Source of the DNA: Planotetraspora thailandica
GTDB lineage: Bacteria > Actinomycetota > Actinomycetes > Streptosporangiales > Streptosporangiaceae
Length of the DNA: 52,512 bases
Assembly (NCBI RefSeq): GCF_016863335.1
Contig: NZ_BOOR01000041.1
Coordinates: 1 to 52,512, forward strand
Reading direction: 5' to 3'
Position 1 is the first letter of the stretch. Each line of letters starts with the position of its first letter. The notes under the pieces were generated by a model, which had not been told where the DNA came from, did no database searches, and was given only the letters and a program-made list of their open reading frames with translations. This document shows positions 1 to 7,675 of this stretch, one piece after another. The position numbers and the translations under genes were made by a program.

Positions 1-85
1 CCGGGGACGGGGACCAGGACCGGGGACGGGGACCAGGACCGGGGACGGGGACCAGGACCGGGGACGGGGACCAGGACCGGGGACG
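1..85. repeat. 19-bp G-rich tandem repeat, 4.5 copies
   Basis: Units begin at 1, 20, 39, 58 and 77 and are identical; the last is cut after nine bases and the array may continue left of the window. Each unit contains two GGGG runs separated by AC, so any two adjacent units satisfy a four-run G-quadruplex pattern on the plus strand. It lies in non-coding sequence upstream of the phosphatase gene. Confidence 0.95.
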
Positions 86-392
86 CACTACGGATGCCCC
101 ATTGAGCCCGTGATCTCCCATGTTTTCACGCAAGCTATATCGCCATAAGAGACAACATTCCCTCCAACGGGCACACAAGGTGTTAGCAGCACATAAACCA
201 ATAAAGCCTATTAAAGTGCCAAAAATCCTGGCGCATAATCCAGATACGGCCCACACCTTGACCCATCCCCCTAATGAGCCATAAGGGGAGCGGCAAGACC
301 ATCGCCTCTTATATGACCTTTTGAGTTAACCGATGGGTCATGCCGCGCAGTCAGGCTACGGTGGTCCCTCCGGATCGCCCCAAGGAGCACCT
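86..392. other. Intergenic region upstream of the PhoD-like gene
   Basis: About 300 bases, clearly lower in GC than the neighbouring genes, with several A/T-rich stretches between about 120 and 320. No credible coding frame is seen. It presumably holds the promoter of the phosphatase gene, but no convincing -35/-10 pair could be picked by eye. A ribosome-binding site (AAGGAG, 382-387) sits five bases before the GTG at 393. Confidence 0.6.
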
Positions 393-2081
393 GTGCCGCA
401 CCTCGATCGACGATCCTTCCTTGTCACCGGCCTCGCCGCGGGAGCGGTGGCGGCCGTTCCCGCGGTCGTCCCAACGGCCGCTTCCGCCGCGACCCCGCAG
501 ACCGTCCCGGCCGTCGGGAAGTCGCCTCGCGGACTGACGACCGACCCGTTCACGCTGGGCGTCGCATCGGGCGACCCCGACCCCACCGGCTTCGTGATCT
601 GGACCCGCCTGGCCCAGACGCCGCTCGCGGAGGACGGCATGGGCGGCATGCCCCTGCGACCCTTCCCCGTGCAGTGGCAGGTGTACGGCGACGGGCGCTG
701 CCGCCGCCTCGTGCGCGCGGGGGTGGCGGCGGCCGCGCCCGAGTGGGGCCACAGCGTCCACGTGGAGGTGGACGGCCTGGCCTCCGACCGCGACTACTGG
801 TACCGCTTCCGCGTGGGCCCGTACGTGTCCCCCCTCGGCAGGGCCAGGACGGCGCCGCAGCCGTCGTCCTTCGGCGGCGCCCTGACCATGGCGTTCGTGT
901 CGTGCGCGCAATATGAGCACGGCTACTTCACGTCGTACCGGCGGCTGGCGGAGGACCACCCCGACCTGGTGCTGCATCTGGGCGACTACCAGTACGAGTA
1001 CACGAGGGACACCTACACCATTCCGGGCGGGAACGTCCGCGACCATGAGGGCCCGGAGACCGAGACTCTGGCCGGATACCGGCAGAGGCACGCCCAGTAC
1101 AAGGCCGACCTCGATCTGCAGGCCGCGCACGCCGCAGCGCCGTGGCTGGTCGTCTGGGACGACCACGAGCTCGACAACAACTGGGCCGACGAGGTGCCGG
1201 AGCGGCCCGACCTGCCCCAGCCGAACTTCCTGGCCCGTCGTGAGGCCGCGTTCCGCGCCTACTACGAGAACATGCCGCTGCGCCGGGCCTCTGTGCCGCG
1301 CGGCATCGACATGCAGCTCTACCGGCGGATCCGGTGGGGCCGGATGGCCACCTTCCACATGCTCGACACACGGCAGTACCGCGACGACCAGGGGTGCGGA
1401 GACGGCTACGACGACTGCCCGGCGGCGGTCGACCCGGCGCGGTCGATCACCGGGGCCGCGCAGGAGGCCTGGCTACTGGACGGCTTCCGCAAGTCACGCG
1501 CCCAGTGGGACATCCTCGGCCAGCAGGTCTTCTTCGCCCAGCGGGACAACAACGCCGGGCCGGCGAAGGTGACCAGCCAGGACGCGTGGGACGGGTACGT
1601 CGCCTCGCGCAGCCGCATCACCCAGGGGTGGCTGGACGCCAAGGTGCGCAACGCCGTCGTCCTCACCGGGGACGTGCACGCGCACTGGGCCAGCGACCTC
1701 AAGCGTGACTACGACGACCCGACCGGCCCGTCCGTCGGGTCGGAACTGGTCACCACCTCGATCAGCACCGGCGGCGACGGCGCGGACTCCGACCCGGCCG
1801 CGCATCCGTACCTGGCGATCAATCCGCATCTGAAGTTCTACAACAACCAGCGCGGATACGTGCTCACCACGATCGAGCGAGACGCCCTGACCGCCGACTT
1901 CAAGGTGGTGCCGCGTGTGCAGACGCCCGGGTCCGAGGCGTACACGAAGGCCACGTTCGTCGTGGAGGACCGGGTGCCGGGTGTGCAGCAGACCTATCTG
2001 CGCCCGCTCGACCCGGTGCTGATGGCGGCGGCCGGTGTCACGACGAACCTGACAGTGGACCTGGAAACCCTGCGCCCCTGA
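393..2081 (+). CDS. PhoD-like alkaline phosphatase/phosphodiesterase, Tat-exported
   Basis: 562 residues. The GTG at 393 is chosen over an in-frame ATG at 333 because AAGGAG lies five bases before it and because it places a twin-arginine motif (DRRSFLV) right at the N-terminus, followed by an Ala-rich hydrophobic segment. PhoD family marks are present: the VASGDPDPTGFVIWTRL entry motif, LGDYQYEY (about residues 196-203), WDDHELDNNW (255-264) and TGDVHAHW (425-432), which supply metal ligands in this family. Known members are secreted Ca/Fe-dependent phosphomonoesterases or phosphodiesterases that release phosphate from organic esters. The substrate cannot be told here. It converges with the anti-sigma gene, overlapping its 3' end by 44 bases. 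No Pho-box was recognised. Confidence 0.9.
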   Translation: MPHLDRRSFLVTGLAAGAVAAVPAVVPTAASAATPQTVPAVGKSPRGLTTDPFTLGVASGDPDPTGFVIWTRLAQTPLAEDGMGGMPLRPFPVQWQVYGDGRCRRLVRAGVAAAAPEWGHSVHVEVDGLASDRDYWYRFRVGPYVSPLGRARTAPQPSSFGGALTMAFVSCAQYEHGYFTSYRRLAEDHPDLVLHLGDYQYEYTRDTYTIPGGNVRDHEGPETETLAGYRQRHAQYKADLDLQAAHAAAPWLVVWDDHELDNNWADEVPERPDLPQPNFLARREAAFRAYYENMPLRRASVPRGIDMQLYRRIRWGRMATFHMLDTRQYRDDQGCGDGYDDCPAAVDPARSITGAAQEAWLLDGFRKSRAQWDILGQQVFFAQRDNNAGPAKVTSQDAWDGYVASRSRITQGWLDAKVRNAVVLTGDVHAHWASDLKRDYDDPTGPSVGSELVTTSISTGGDGADSDPAAHPYLAINPHLKFYNNQRGYVLTTIERDALTADFKVVPRVQTPGSEAYTKATFVVEDRVPGVQQTYLRPLDPVLMAAAGVTTNLTVDLETLRP

Positions 2082-2346
2082 CGTCCTGAGAGCCCTCCGA
2101 GGGGGTCTCGTTGGCCGACCGGTCACGGAACGCGGCGAGCAGCGTCGCGGTGGTCCGGTCGGCCAGGCCGGGGCCGGGCAGGCGGCCGAGTTCGGCGATG
2201 GTGACGCGGATCTGCCGCAGGTAGACCTCGCAGCCGTCGCAGTCGGCGATGTGGCCGGTGAAGCGGTTCACATTCACGGTGTCGAGCGCCCCGTCAAGGT
2301 AGGCGGTGACTTGCTCGACGAACTCGTCGCAGCCCATCGCGCTCAT
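2038..2346 (-). CDS. Zinc-binding anti-sigma factor (ZAS type)
   Basis: 102 residues, soluble, no membrane segment. Cys6, His32, Cys36 and Cys39 form the Cx25HxxxCxxC arrangement of zinc-associated anti-sigma factors; the C-H spacing equals that of the redox sensor RsrA (Cys11/His37/Cys41/Cys44). In that family, oxidation of the cysteines expels zinc and frees the sigma factor. Its ATG overlaps the sigma TGA (ATGA), so the pair is translationally coupled and it almost certainly antagonises the adjacent ECF sigma factor. The C-terminal third is Gly/Ser/Pro rich and probably disordered. Whether it senses redox or merely binds structural zinc is an inference. Confidence 0.85.
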   Translation of the reverse strand: MSAMGCDEFVEQVTAYLDGALDTVNVNRFTGHIADCDGCEVYLRQIRVTIAELGRLPGPGLADRTTATLLAAFRDRSANETPSEGSQDVRGAGFPGPLSGSS

Positions 2347-3014
2347 CGTGTCGGCTCCTTGCCGGACGGTGCCGTCATGTACCGGTCCAGGGCGGACCGC
2401 AGCGAGGCTCTGGCACGGTGGAGGAGCACCCGCTGATTGGCGGCGGTGATCTCCAGGATCGCGCAGACCTCGTCGCTGGTGTACCCCTGCACATCACGCA
2501 ACGTGATCACGACGCGCTGCCGGGCGGGCAGGTTGTCGAGCGCCTGGACGATGTGCTCGTGGACCTCGTGGGCGAGGATCTCCCCTTCTGGGGACGGCCA
2601 CACGACCGGTGGTCGCCGCCTGGCATCAGGATAGGGACTTTCCGGGCCATGGAAGTCGATCGAGAGGCCGGCGTCGTTCTTCTCGGGGGTGAGGCTGGTC
2701 ATCGGCACCGTGCGCGCGTCGCGTACGCCGCGGGTCTTGGCCTTGTTGATGACGATGCGGTAGATCCACGTGCGCAGCGACGACCGGGCCTCGAACCTGT
2801 CGATGCCGCGCAGAACCCCCAGCCACGCCTCCTGGACGACGTCTTCCGCCGCGTGGTCGTCGGCCACGTACGCGCGGGCGACCTGCAGCATCCCCGGCGA
2901 CCAGGCCGACAGGAGGGCGGCGAACATCTCCTCGTCACCCAGGCGCAGCGCAGCGACCACGACGTCGTCGGCGGGAAGGGCGGGGCCAGGTGACTTCTGG
3001 TCGGCCTCGGGCAT
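2343..3014 (-). CDS. ECF RNA polymerase sigma factor
   Basis: 223 residues. Region 2 is visible in the stretch with AEDVVQEAWLGVLRGIDRF and SSLRTWIYRIVINKAKTR (core binding and -10 recognition). Region 4 follows as ALDNLPARQRVVITLRDVQG and a helix-turn-helix (TSDEVCAILEITAANQRVLLHRAR). A linker of about 50 residues between them is rich in Pro/Asp/Arg. It is transcribed as a two-gene unit with the downstream zinc anti-sigma factor and diverges from the ergothioneine operon. A 13-base perfect palindrome lies 14-26 bases upstream of its ATG. The exact ECF group was not assigned. Regulation of egt genes by this sigma is possible from position alone but not shown. Confidence 0.93.
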   Translation of the reverse strand: MPEADQKSPGPALPADDVVVAALRLGDEEMFAALLSAWSPGMLQVARAYVADDHAAEDVVQEAWLGVLRGIDRFEARSSLRTWIYRIVINKAKTRGVRDARTVPMTSLTPEKNDAGLSIDFHGPESPYPDARRRPPVVWPSPEGEILAHEVHEHIVQALDNLPARQRVVITLRDVQGYTSDEVCAILEITAANQRVLLHRARASLRSALDRYMTAPSGKEPTR

Positions 3015-3027
3015 GTTCGCACTCTAA

Positions 3028-3040
3028 TCGGACGGTCCGA
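3028..3040. promoter_or_regulatory. Palindrome in the sigma/egtA divergent promoter region
   Basis: TCGGAC-G-GTCCGA, perfect 6-base arms around one base, 14 bases before the sigma start. It could be an operator or a hairpin in the sigma leader. The rest of the 130-base intergenic region is AT-richer (TTAATTAA near 3066) and must hold both promoters. Confidence 0.4.
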
Positions 3041-3144
3041 CACACTCGGCGCCCCACGGACACCGTTAATTAATCAGAAACCCCCGTAACGCCCGGCGGT
3101 CCTCCCGAGACCAAGGGGGCGTGCATCGGGGATCAGGGGACCGC

Positions 3145-4368
3145 ATGGACGTCATCGGGTGTGACGACGCCTTCGAGCACGTCGCCACCACATGCCTGAC
3201 GGCGAAGCCTCCCGGCACGGTCGGGGTGGAGCTGGAATGGTTCGTTCACGACGAGCGTGATCCGTACGCGGCGGTGGACCCGGGCCGGGTCGCGGCGGCG
3301 CTGCCCGCGGAGGCCGAGCTGGCGGGCCGCCTCACCCGTGAGCCGGGGGGCCAGGTCGAGCTCAGCTCGGCGGCGGCGCCCACGCTGGCTGACTGCGTGG
3401 CCTCGGCCTCCGCCGACCTGGGAAGGCTGCGGGCCCGTCTCGGAGACGCCGGGCTGCGCCTTGCGGGCGGCGGCACCGACCCGTGCCGTGCCCCCGTGCG
3501 GGTGGGCGAGGCTCCGCGGTACGTCGCGATGGAGACCTACTTCGACCGGGCGGGCCCGCACGGGCGCACCATGATGTGCGGCACGGCGTCGGTGCAGGTG
3601 TGCCTCGACGCGGGGCTGCGCGGCGACGGCCCGGCGGGGATGGCGCGGCGTTGGCGGGTGGCGCACGCCGTCGGTCCCGTCCTGGTCGGCGCGTTCGCCA
3701 GCTCGCCCCGGCACGCGGGCGTGCCGACGGGGTGGAAGTCGACGCGCCAGGCCGTATGGAACCGGCTGGACCGCCGCCGTACGGCCCCTCCTGCGCCGCC
3801 GCCCGACGGCGCCGACCCCGCCGAGGCGTGGGCCCGGTACGCGCTGGACGCGCCGGTGATGTGCGTGCGCGGCCCCGGGCCGTGGGAGGTGCCGCGGGGG
3901 CTGACGCTGCGCGACTGGCTGTCCGGTGCGGGCCCGCGTCCGGCGACGCGCGACGACGTCGACTATCACCTGACCACCCTGTTCCCGCCCGTACGGCCAC
4001 GCGGCTGGCTGGAGCTGCGCATGATCGACGCGCAGCACGGCGACGACGGCTGGCTGGTGCCGCTGGCGGTCGCCACGGCGCTGCTCGACGATCCCGCGGC
4101 GGCCGAGACCGCGTTGGAGGCGACCGAGGCGTGGGACGCCTTCCAGCCGGAGCCGTGGCGGCGGGCGGCGGCCCTGGGGCTGGACGACCCGGGCCTGGCC
4201 CGCGCCGCCGCCGCGTGTTTCGCCGCCGCGCTCGGCGCACTCGCCCGGATGGACGCTCCGCGCGAGGTGCGCGCGGCCGTCGAGCGCTTCACCGACGTCT
4301 ATGTCAGCCGCGGGCGCTGCCCCGCGGACGAGATCCGCGACCCGATTGGAACGGAGGCCGGAACATGA
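3145..4368 (+). CDS. egtA: EgtA, glutamate-cysteine ligase for ergothioneine
   Basis: 407 residues from ATG 3145 (preceded by AGGGGA); an in-frame GTG at 3121 would add eight residues. It is a GCS2-type ATP-dependent ligase: the GVELEWFVHD strand near residue 33 begins the fold, and the segment around TMMCGTASVQVCLD matches the family's substrate-pocket region. It makes gamma-glutamylcysteine, the sulfur donor used by EgtB. It is the first gene of egtABCD; its TGA overlaps the egtB ATG. The actinomycete context and downstream genes fix the role more firmly than the ligase fold alone, since other GCS2 proteins act on different amino acids. Confidence 0.92.
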   Translation: MDVIGCDDAFEHVATTCLTAKPPGTVGVELEWFVHDERDPYAAVDPGRVAAALPAEAELAGRLTREPGGQVELSSAAAPTLADCVASASADLGRLRARLGDAGLRLAGGGTDPCRAPVRVGEAPRYVAMETYFDRAGPHGRTMMCGTASVQVCLDAGLRGDGPAGMARRWRVAHAVGPVLVGAFASSPRHAGVPTGWKSTRQAVWNRLDRRRTAPPAPPPDGADPAEAWARYALDAPVMCVRGPGPWEVPRGLTLRDWLSGAGPRPATRDDVDYHLTTLFPPVRPRGWLELRMIDAQHGDDGWLVPLAVATALLDDPAAAETALEATEAWDAFQPEPWRRAAALGLDDPGLARAAAACFAAALGALARMDAPREVRAAVERFTDVYVSRGRCPADEIRDPIGTEAGT

Positions 4369-5699
4369 CCGGCGACGAGACCCGTGCAGACATGCCTACG
4401 GATATACGCACACACGCCTACGAAAGGCTGACCGCCGCCCGCGACCGCAGCCTCCTGCTCACGTCGTGTGTCGGCGAGGACGACCTGGTCCGCCAGCATT
4501 CGGTGCTGATGTCCCCGCTCGTCTGGGACCTGGCGCACGTGGGCAGCCAGGAGGAGTTGTGGCTGCTGCGCGCGGTGGACGGGCAGGAGCCGATGCGCCC
4601 GGAGATCGACTCTCTCTACGACGCGTTCGAGCATCCCCGGGCGGAACGGCCCAGCCTGCCCCTGCTCTCCCCCGAGGAGGCCCGGCGGTACATCGCGACC
4701 GTCAGGGACCGGGTGGTGGGCCTGCTCGAACGTGCGCCGATCGAAGGCAGCCCCCTGGTCGAGCAGGGTTTCGCGTTCGGGATGATCGCCCAGCACGAGC
4801 AGCAGCACGACGAGACGATGCTGGCCACCCACCAGCTGCGTGCCGGTGCGCCGGTGTTGTCGGCGCCGCCGCCCGCCCCGAGCGAGGGCCGATGGCCGCG
4901 GGAGGTGCTCGTCCCGGCGGGGCCCTTCACGATGGGGACCTCGACCGAGCCGTGGTCGCTGGACAACGAGCGGCCCGCCCACCAGGTCGACGTGGCCGCG
5001 TACTGGATCGACACCGTCCCGGTGAGCAACGCCGCCTACCAGGCGTTCGTCGAGGCGGGCGGGTACGACCGGCCGGAGCTGTGGTCGGACCGGGGCTGGG
5101 CCCACCGGCAGGAGGCCGGGCTGACCGCCCCGCGCTTCTGGCGACGGGAGGGCGGCACGTGGGTGAGACGCCGGTTCGGGCACGTCGAGCCGGTGCCGGC
5201 GGACGAGCCCGTGGTGCACGTCTGCTGGTACGAGGCCGAGGCGTACGCCGCGTGGGCCGGTCGCCGCCTGCCGACCGAGGCCGAATGGGAGAAGGCTGCC
5301 CGGCACGATCCCCGCACCGGCCGCTCCCGGCGTTTCCCCTGGGGCGACGAGGAGCCGTCGGCCGAGCACGCCAACCTGGGCCAGCGCCACCTGCAGGCCG
5401 CCCCCGTCGGCGCCTACCCGGCCGGGGCCTCCGCGTACGGGGTGCGCCAGCTCATCGGCGACGTGTGGGAGTGGACCTCCAGCGACTTCCGCGGCTACCC
5501 GGGTTTCGCCGCGTTCCCCTACCGGGAGTACTCCGAGGTCTTCTTCGGCGACGAGTACAAAGTGCTGCGCGGCGGCTCGTTCGCCACCGACCCGGTCGCC
5601 TGCCGGGGCACCTTCCGCAACTGGGACTACCCGATCAGGCGGCAGATCTTCTCCGGGTTCCGCACTGCGCGCGACGCCGCCCCGGGCGAGGGCGCCTGA
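4365..5699 (+). CDS. egtB: EgtB, hercynine oxygenase (sulfoxide synthase)
   Basis: 444 residues; ATG overlaps the egtA stop. An N-terminal DinB-like domain carries the iron-binding histidines: H58 (WDLAH) and H144/H148 in HEQQHDE, the 3-His facial triad of this non-haem iron enzyme. The C-terminal half is a formylglycine-generating-enzyme-like (SUMF) fold with the hallmark segments around [29 protein letters not shown] and VLRGGSFA. It couples gamma-glutamylcysteine to hercynine with O2, giving the sulfoxide. Length and domain order are typical for the actinobacterial enzyme. It is followed directly by egtC with a one-base overlap. Confidence 0.96.
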   Translation: MTGDETRADMPTDIRTHAYERLTAARDRSLLLTSCVGEDDLVRQHSVLMSPLVWDLAHVGSQEELWLLRAVDGQEPMRPEIDSLYDAFEHPRAERPSLPLLSPEEARRYIATVRDRVVGLLERAPIEGSPLVEQGFAFGMIAQHEQQHDETMLATHQLRAGAPVLSAPPPAPSEGRWPREVLVPAGPFTMGTSTEPWSLDNERPAHQVDVAAYWIDTVPVSNAAYQAFVEAGGYDRPELWSDRGWAHRQEAGLTAPRFWRREGGTWVRRRFGHVEPVPADEPVVHVCWYEAEAYAAWAGRRLPTEAEWEKAARHDPRTGRSRRFPWGDEEPSAEHANLGQRHLQAAPVGAYPAGASAYGVRQLIGDVWEWTSSDFRGYPGFAAFPYREYSEVFFGDEYKVLRGGSFATDPVACRGTFRNWDYPIRRQIFSGFRTARDAAPGEGA

Positions 5700-6457
5700 T
5701 GTGCCGTCACGTCGCCTACCTCGGCGACCCCGTCTTCCTGCGCGAGGTCCTGATCGACCCTCCGTACGGCCTGCACCGGCAGGCGTGGGAGCCGCGCAGG
5801 CAGCGCCACGGCACCATCAACGCCGACGGCTTCGGCGTCGGGTGGTACGCCGAAGGAGACCCGGCTCCCGCCCGCTACCGCCAGGCGGTGCCGATGTGGA
5901 CGGACGTCTCGTTTGCCGACGTGGCGCGGGTCACCCGGACGCGCGCCCTGCTCGCCGCGGTGCGCTCGGCGACCGAGGGCACCGCCCCCGACGCGTCGGC
6001 CGCCTGCCCGTTCGGCGACGGCCGTCACCTTTTCAGCCACAACGGCGTCGTGGAGGGCTGGCCGGGATCGGCCGCCGACCTGGCCGGCGCGCTTCCGCCC
6101 GCGCTGCTGCTGGACCTGCCGGCGCGCACCGACTCCGCCCTGCTGTGGGCGCTGGTCAGGCATCTGCTGGCCGGCGGCGCGAGCATGGCGGCCGCCCTGG
6201 CCGGCGCCGTTCGCGAGACCACGGCGCGTACGGCAGGCCGGCTCAACCTGCTGATCACCGACGGCACGTCGATCGCCGCCACGACGTACGGCGACACCCT
6301 GTCCTACCGGATGGACGGTTCCTCGGTCGTGGTGGCCTCGGAACCGTACGACGACGAGCCGGGCTGGGTCGACGTGCCCGACAAGAGCCTGCTCGTCGCC
6401 CGCCCCGGCGAGGTGTCGGTGCGCCCCCTCGACGCCGCGTCCTTGGAGGAGATGTGA
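5699..6457 (+). CDS. egtC: EgtC, gamma-glutamyl-hercynylcysteine sulfoxide hydrolase
   Basis: 252 residues. The protein starts MCRHVAYLG, so Cys2 is the expected N-terminal nucleophile of a class II glutamine amidotransferase. The [11 protein letters not shown] and [10 protein letters not shown] segments complete the Ntn-hydrolase pocket. It removes the glutamyl group from the EgtB product. The start ATG shares one base with the egtB TGA, and the stop overlaps the egtD GTG. This mandatory position 2 cysteine makes the start unambiguous. Confidence 0.95.
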   Translation: MCRHVAYLGDPVFLREVLIDPPYGLHRQAWEPRRQRHGTINADGFGVGWYAEGDPAPARYRQAVPMWTDVSFADVARVTRTRALLAAVRSATEGTAPDASAACPFGDGRHLFSHNGVVEGWPGSAADLAGALPPALLLDLPARTDSALLWALVRHLLAGGASMAAALAGAVRETTARTAGRLNLLITDGTSIAATTYGDTLSYRMDGSSVVVASEPYDDEPGWVDVPDKSLLVARPGEVSVRPLDAASLEEM

Positions 6458-7425
6458 CCACGCTGACCATCGAGAACCACCTGGCCGCCGGCCATCTGGA
6501 GACGGCGCTGCGCGCCGACGTGCTGAACGGCCTGACGGCGACGCCTAAACGGCTCAAACCCGCCTGGTTCTACGACGCCAGGGGAAGCGAGCTGTTCGAG
6601 GAGATCACCCGGCTGCCCGAGTATTACCCGACCCGCGCCGAGCGGGAGATCCTCACCGATCACGCCGGCGAGATCGCCGCCCTGACGGGGGCGCAGACGC
6701 TGGTGGAGCTCGGCTCCGGATCGTCGGACAAGACACGGCTGCTGCTGGCCGCGATGCGCTCGGCCGGCACGCTGCGCCGTTATGTGCCGGTCGACGTCAG
6801 CGAGAGCGCCCTGGTCGGCGCCGCGCACGCGTTGCGCGCCGACCACCCGGGCCTGGCCGTACACGCCGTCGTCGCCGACTTCGGCGTGCACCTGGGCGTG
6901 CTCCCCCGGGGCGGGCGGCGGCTGGTCGCCTTCCTCGGCAGCACGATCGGCAACCTGGTGCCGGAGGAGCGTGCCGCGTTCCTCCACGACCTGTACGGCA
7001 CGCTGTCGCCCGGCGACGCCCTGCTGCTCGGGACCGACCTGGTCAAGGACCCCGCCGTCCTCGTGGCCGCCTACGACGACGCCGCGGGCGTGACGGCGCG
7101 CTTCAACGCCAACGTGCTGAGCGTGCTCAACCGTGAGCTGGGCGCGGACTTCGACCCGGCCGCCTTCGCCCATCACGCGTTGTGGGATCCGGAGCGGGAG
7201 TGGATCGAGATGCGGCTGCGCTCGCTGCGGCAGCAGTCCGTGAAACTGCCCGAGGTGGACCTGGTGGTGGGCTTCTCCGAAGGCGAGGAGCTGCGTACGG
7301 AGATCTCCGCGAAGTTCCGCCCCGAAGGCGTACGCGCCGAGCTCGCCGCGGGCGGGTTCGACCAGCAGCGGTGGTGGACCGATCGGGCCGGCCGTTTCGG
7401 GCTGTCGCTGTCGTTCCGGAGGTGA
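6454..7425 (+). CDS. egtD: EgtD, L-histidine N-alpha-methyltransferase
   Basis: 323 residues from a GTG that overlaps the egtC stop (GTGA), with GGAGGA just upstream. It is a SAM-dependent methyltransferase of the DUF2260/EgtD type: [18 protein letters not shown] near the N-terminus, SAM loop [11 protein letters not shown] (about residue 87), VPVDVSES and FLGSTIGNL. It trimethylates histidine to hercynine, the first committed step. The final lyase EgtE is not encoded in the window; in many actinomycetes it is elsewhere or replaced by another PLP enzyme. Last gene of the operon, followed by a strong hairpin at 7478. Confidence 0.96.
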   Translation: MTTLTIENHLAAGHLETALRADVLNGLTATPKRLKPAWFYDARGSELFEEITRLPEYYPTRAEREILTDHAGEIAALTGAQTLVELGSGSSDKTRLLLAAMRSAGTLRRYVPVDVSESALVGAAHALRADHPGLAVHAVVADFGVHLGVLPRGGRRLVAFLGSTIGNLVPEERAAFLHDLYGTLSPGDALLLGTDLVKDPAVLVAAYDDAAGVTARFNANVLSVLNRELGADFDPAAFAHHALWDPEREWIEMRLRSLRQQSVKLPEVDLVVGFSEGEELRTEISAKFRPEGVRAELAAGGFDQQRWWTDRAGRFGLSLSFRR

Positions 7426-7477
7426 ACGAGCGCCGTCCAGTCAATATCGGCTATGTCACATCTTGAACACGGGGTCC

Positions 7478-7527
7478 GGTCGCAGGCCTGCCAGAGGGAA
7501 TCTCCCGGCAGGCCTGCGACCAGGTCT
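7478..7527 (+). terminator. Hairpin after egtD, probable operon terminator
   Basis: Perfect 15-base arms, GGTCGCAGGCCTGCC at 7478-7492 and its complement at 7507-7521, with a 14-base loop. The sequence after it (TCTTATT) is only weakly T-rich. It ends the egtABCD transcript, and may also act in the opposite direction. Confidence 0.75.
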
Positions 7528-7610
7528 TATTCCGCCACGACGATAAAGGGCTGATCGTCCTGCTCGATTTCATGCCCGCATGACGACCGAAATTTCGTGA
7601 TAAACCAGGC

Positions 7611-7641
7611 AAGGCTGGGCGACCCCCCAGCCTTTTCTTTT
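7611..7641 (+). terminator. Intrinsic terminator or attenuator before the amidase gene
   Basis: AAGGCTGGG (7611-7619) pairs perfectly with CCCAGCCTT (7626-7634) across a six-base loop, followed by TTCTTTT. This is a classic rho-independent terminator on the plus strand, only about 35 bases before the amidase start. It is either a second stop for read-through from egtD or an attenuator in the amidase leader. Confidence 0.75.
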
Positions 7642-7675
7642 GCCCCTGCGGTTTGGCTCCCCCGATCGGAGACTC

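Noticed and set aside
7530-7675. A c-di-AMP (ydaO-type) riboswitch before the amidase gene
   Set aside because: Such switches often precede cell-wall hydrolase genes in actinomycetes, but the conserved sequence elements could not be recognised; only a terminator stem is clear.
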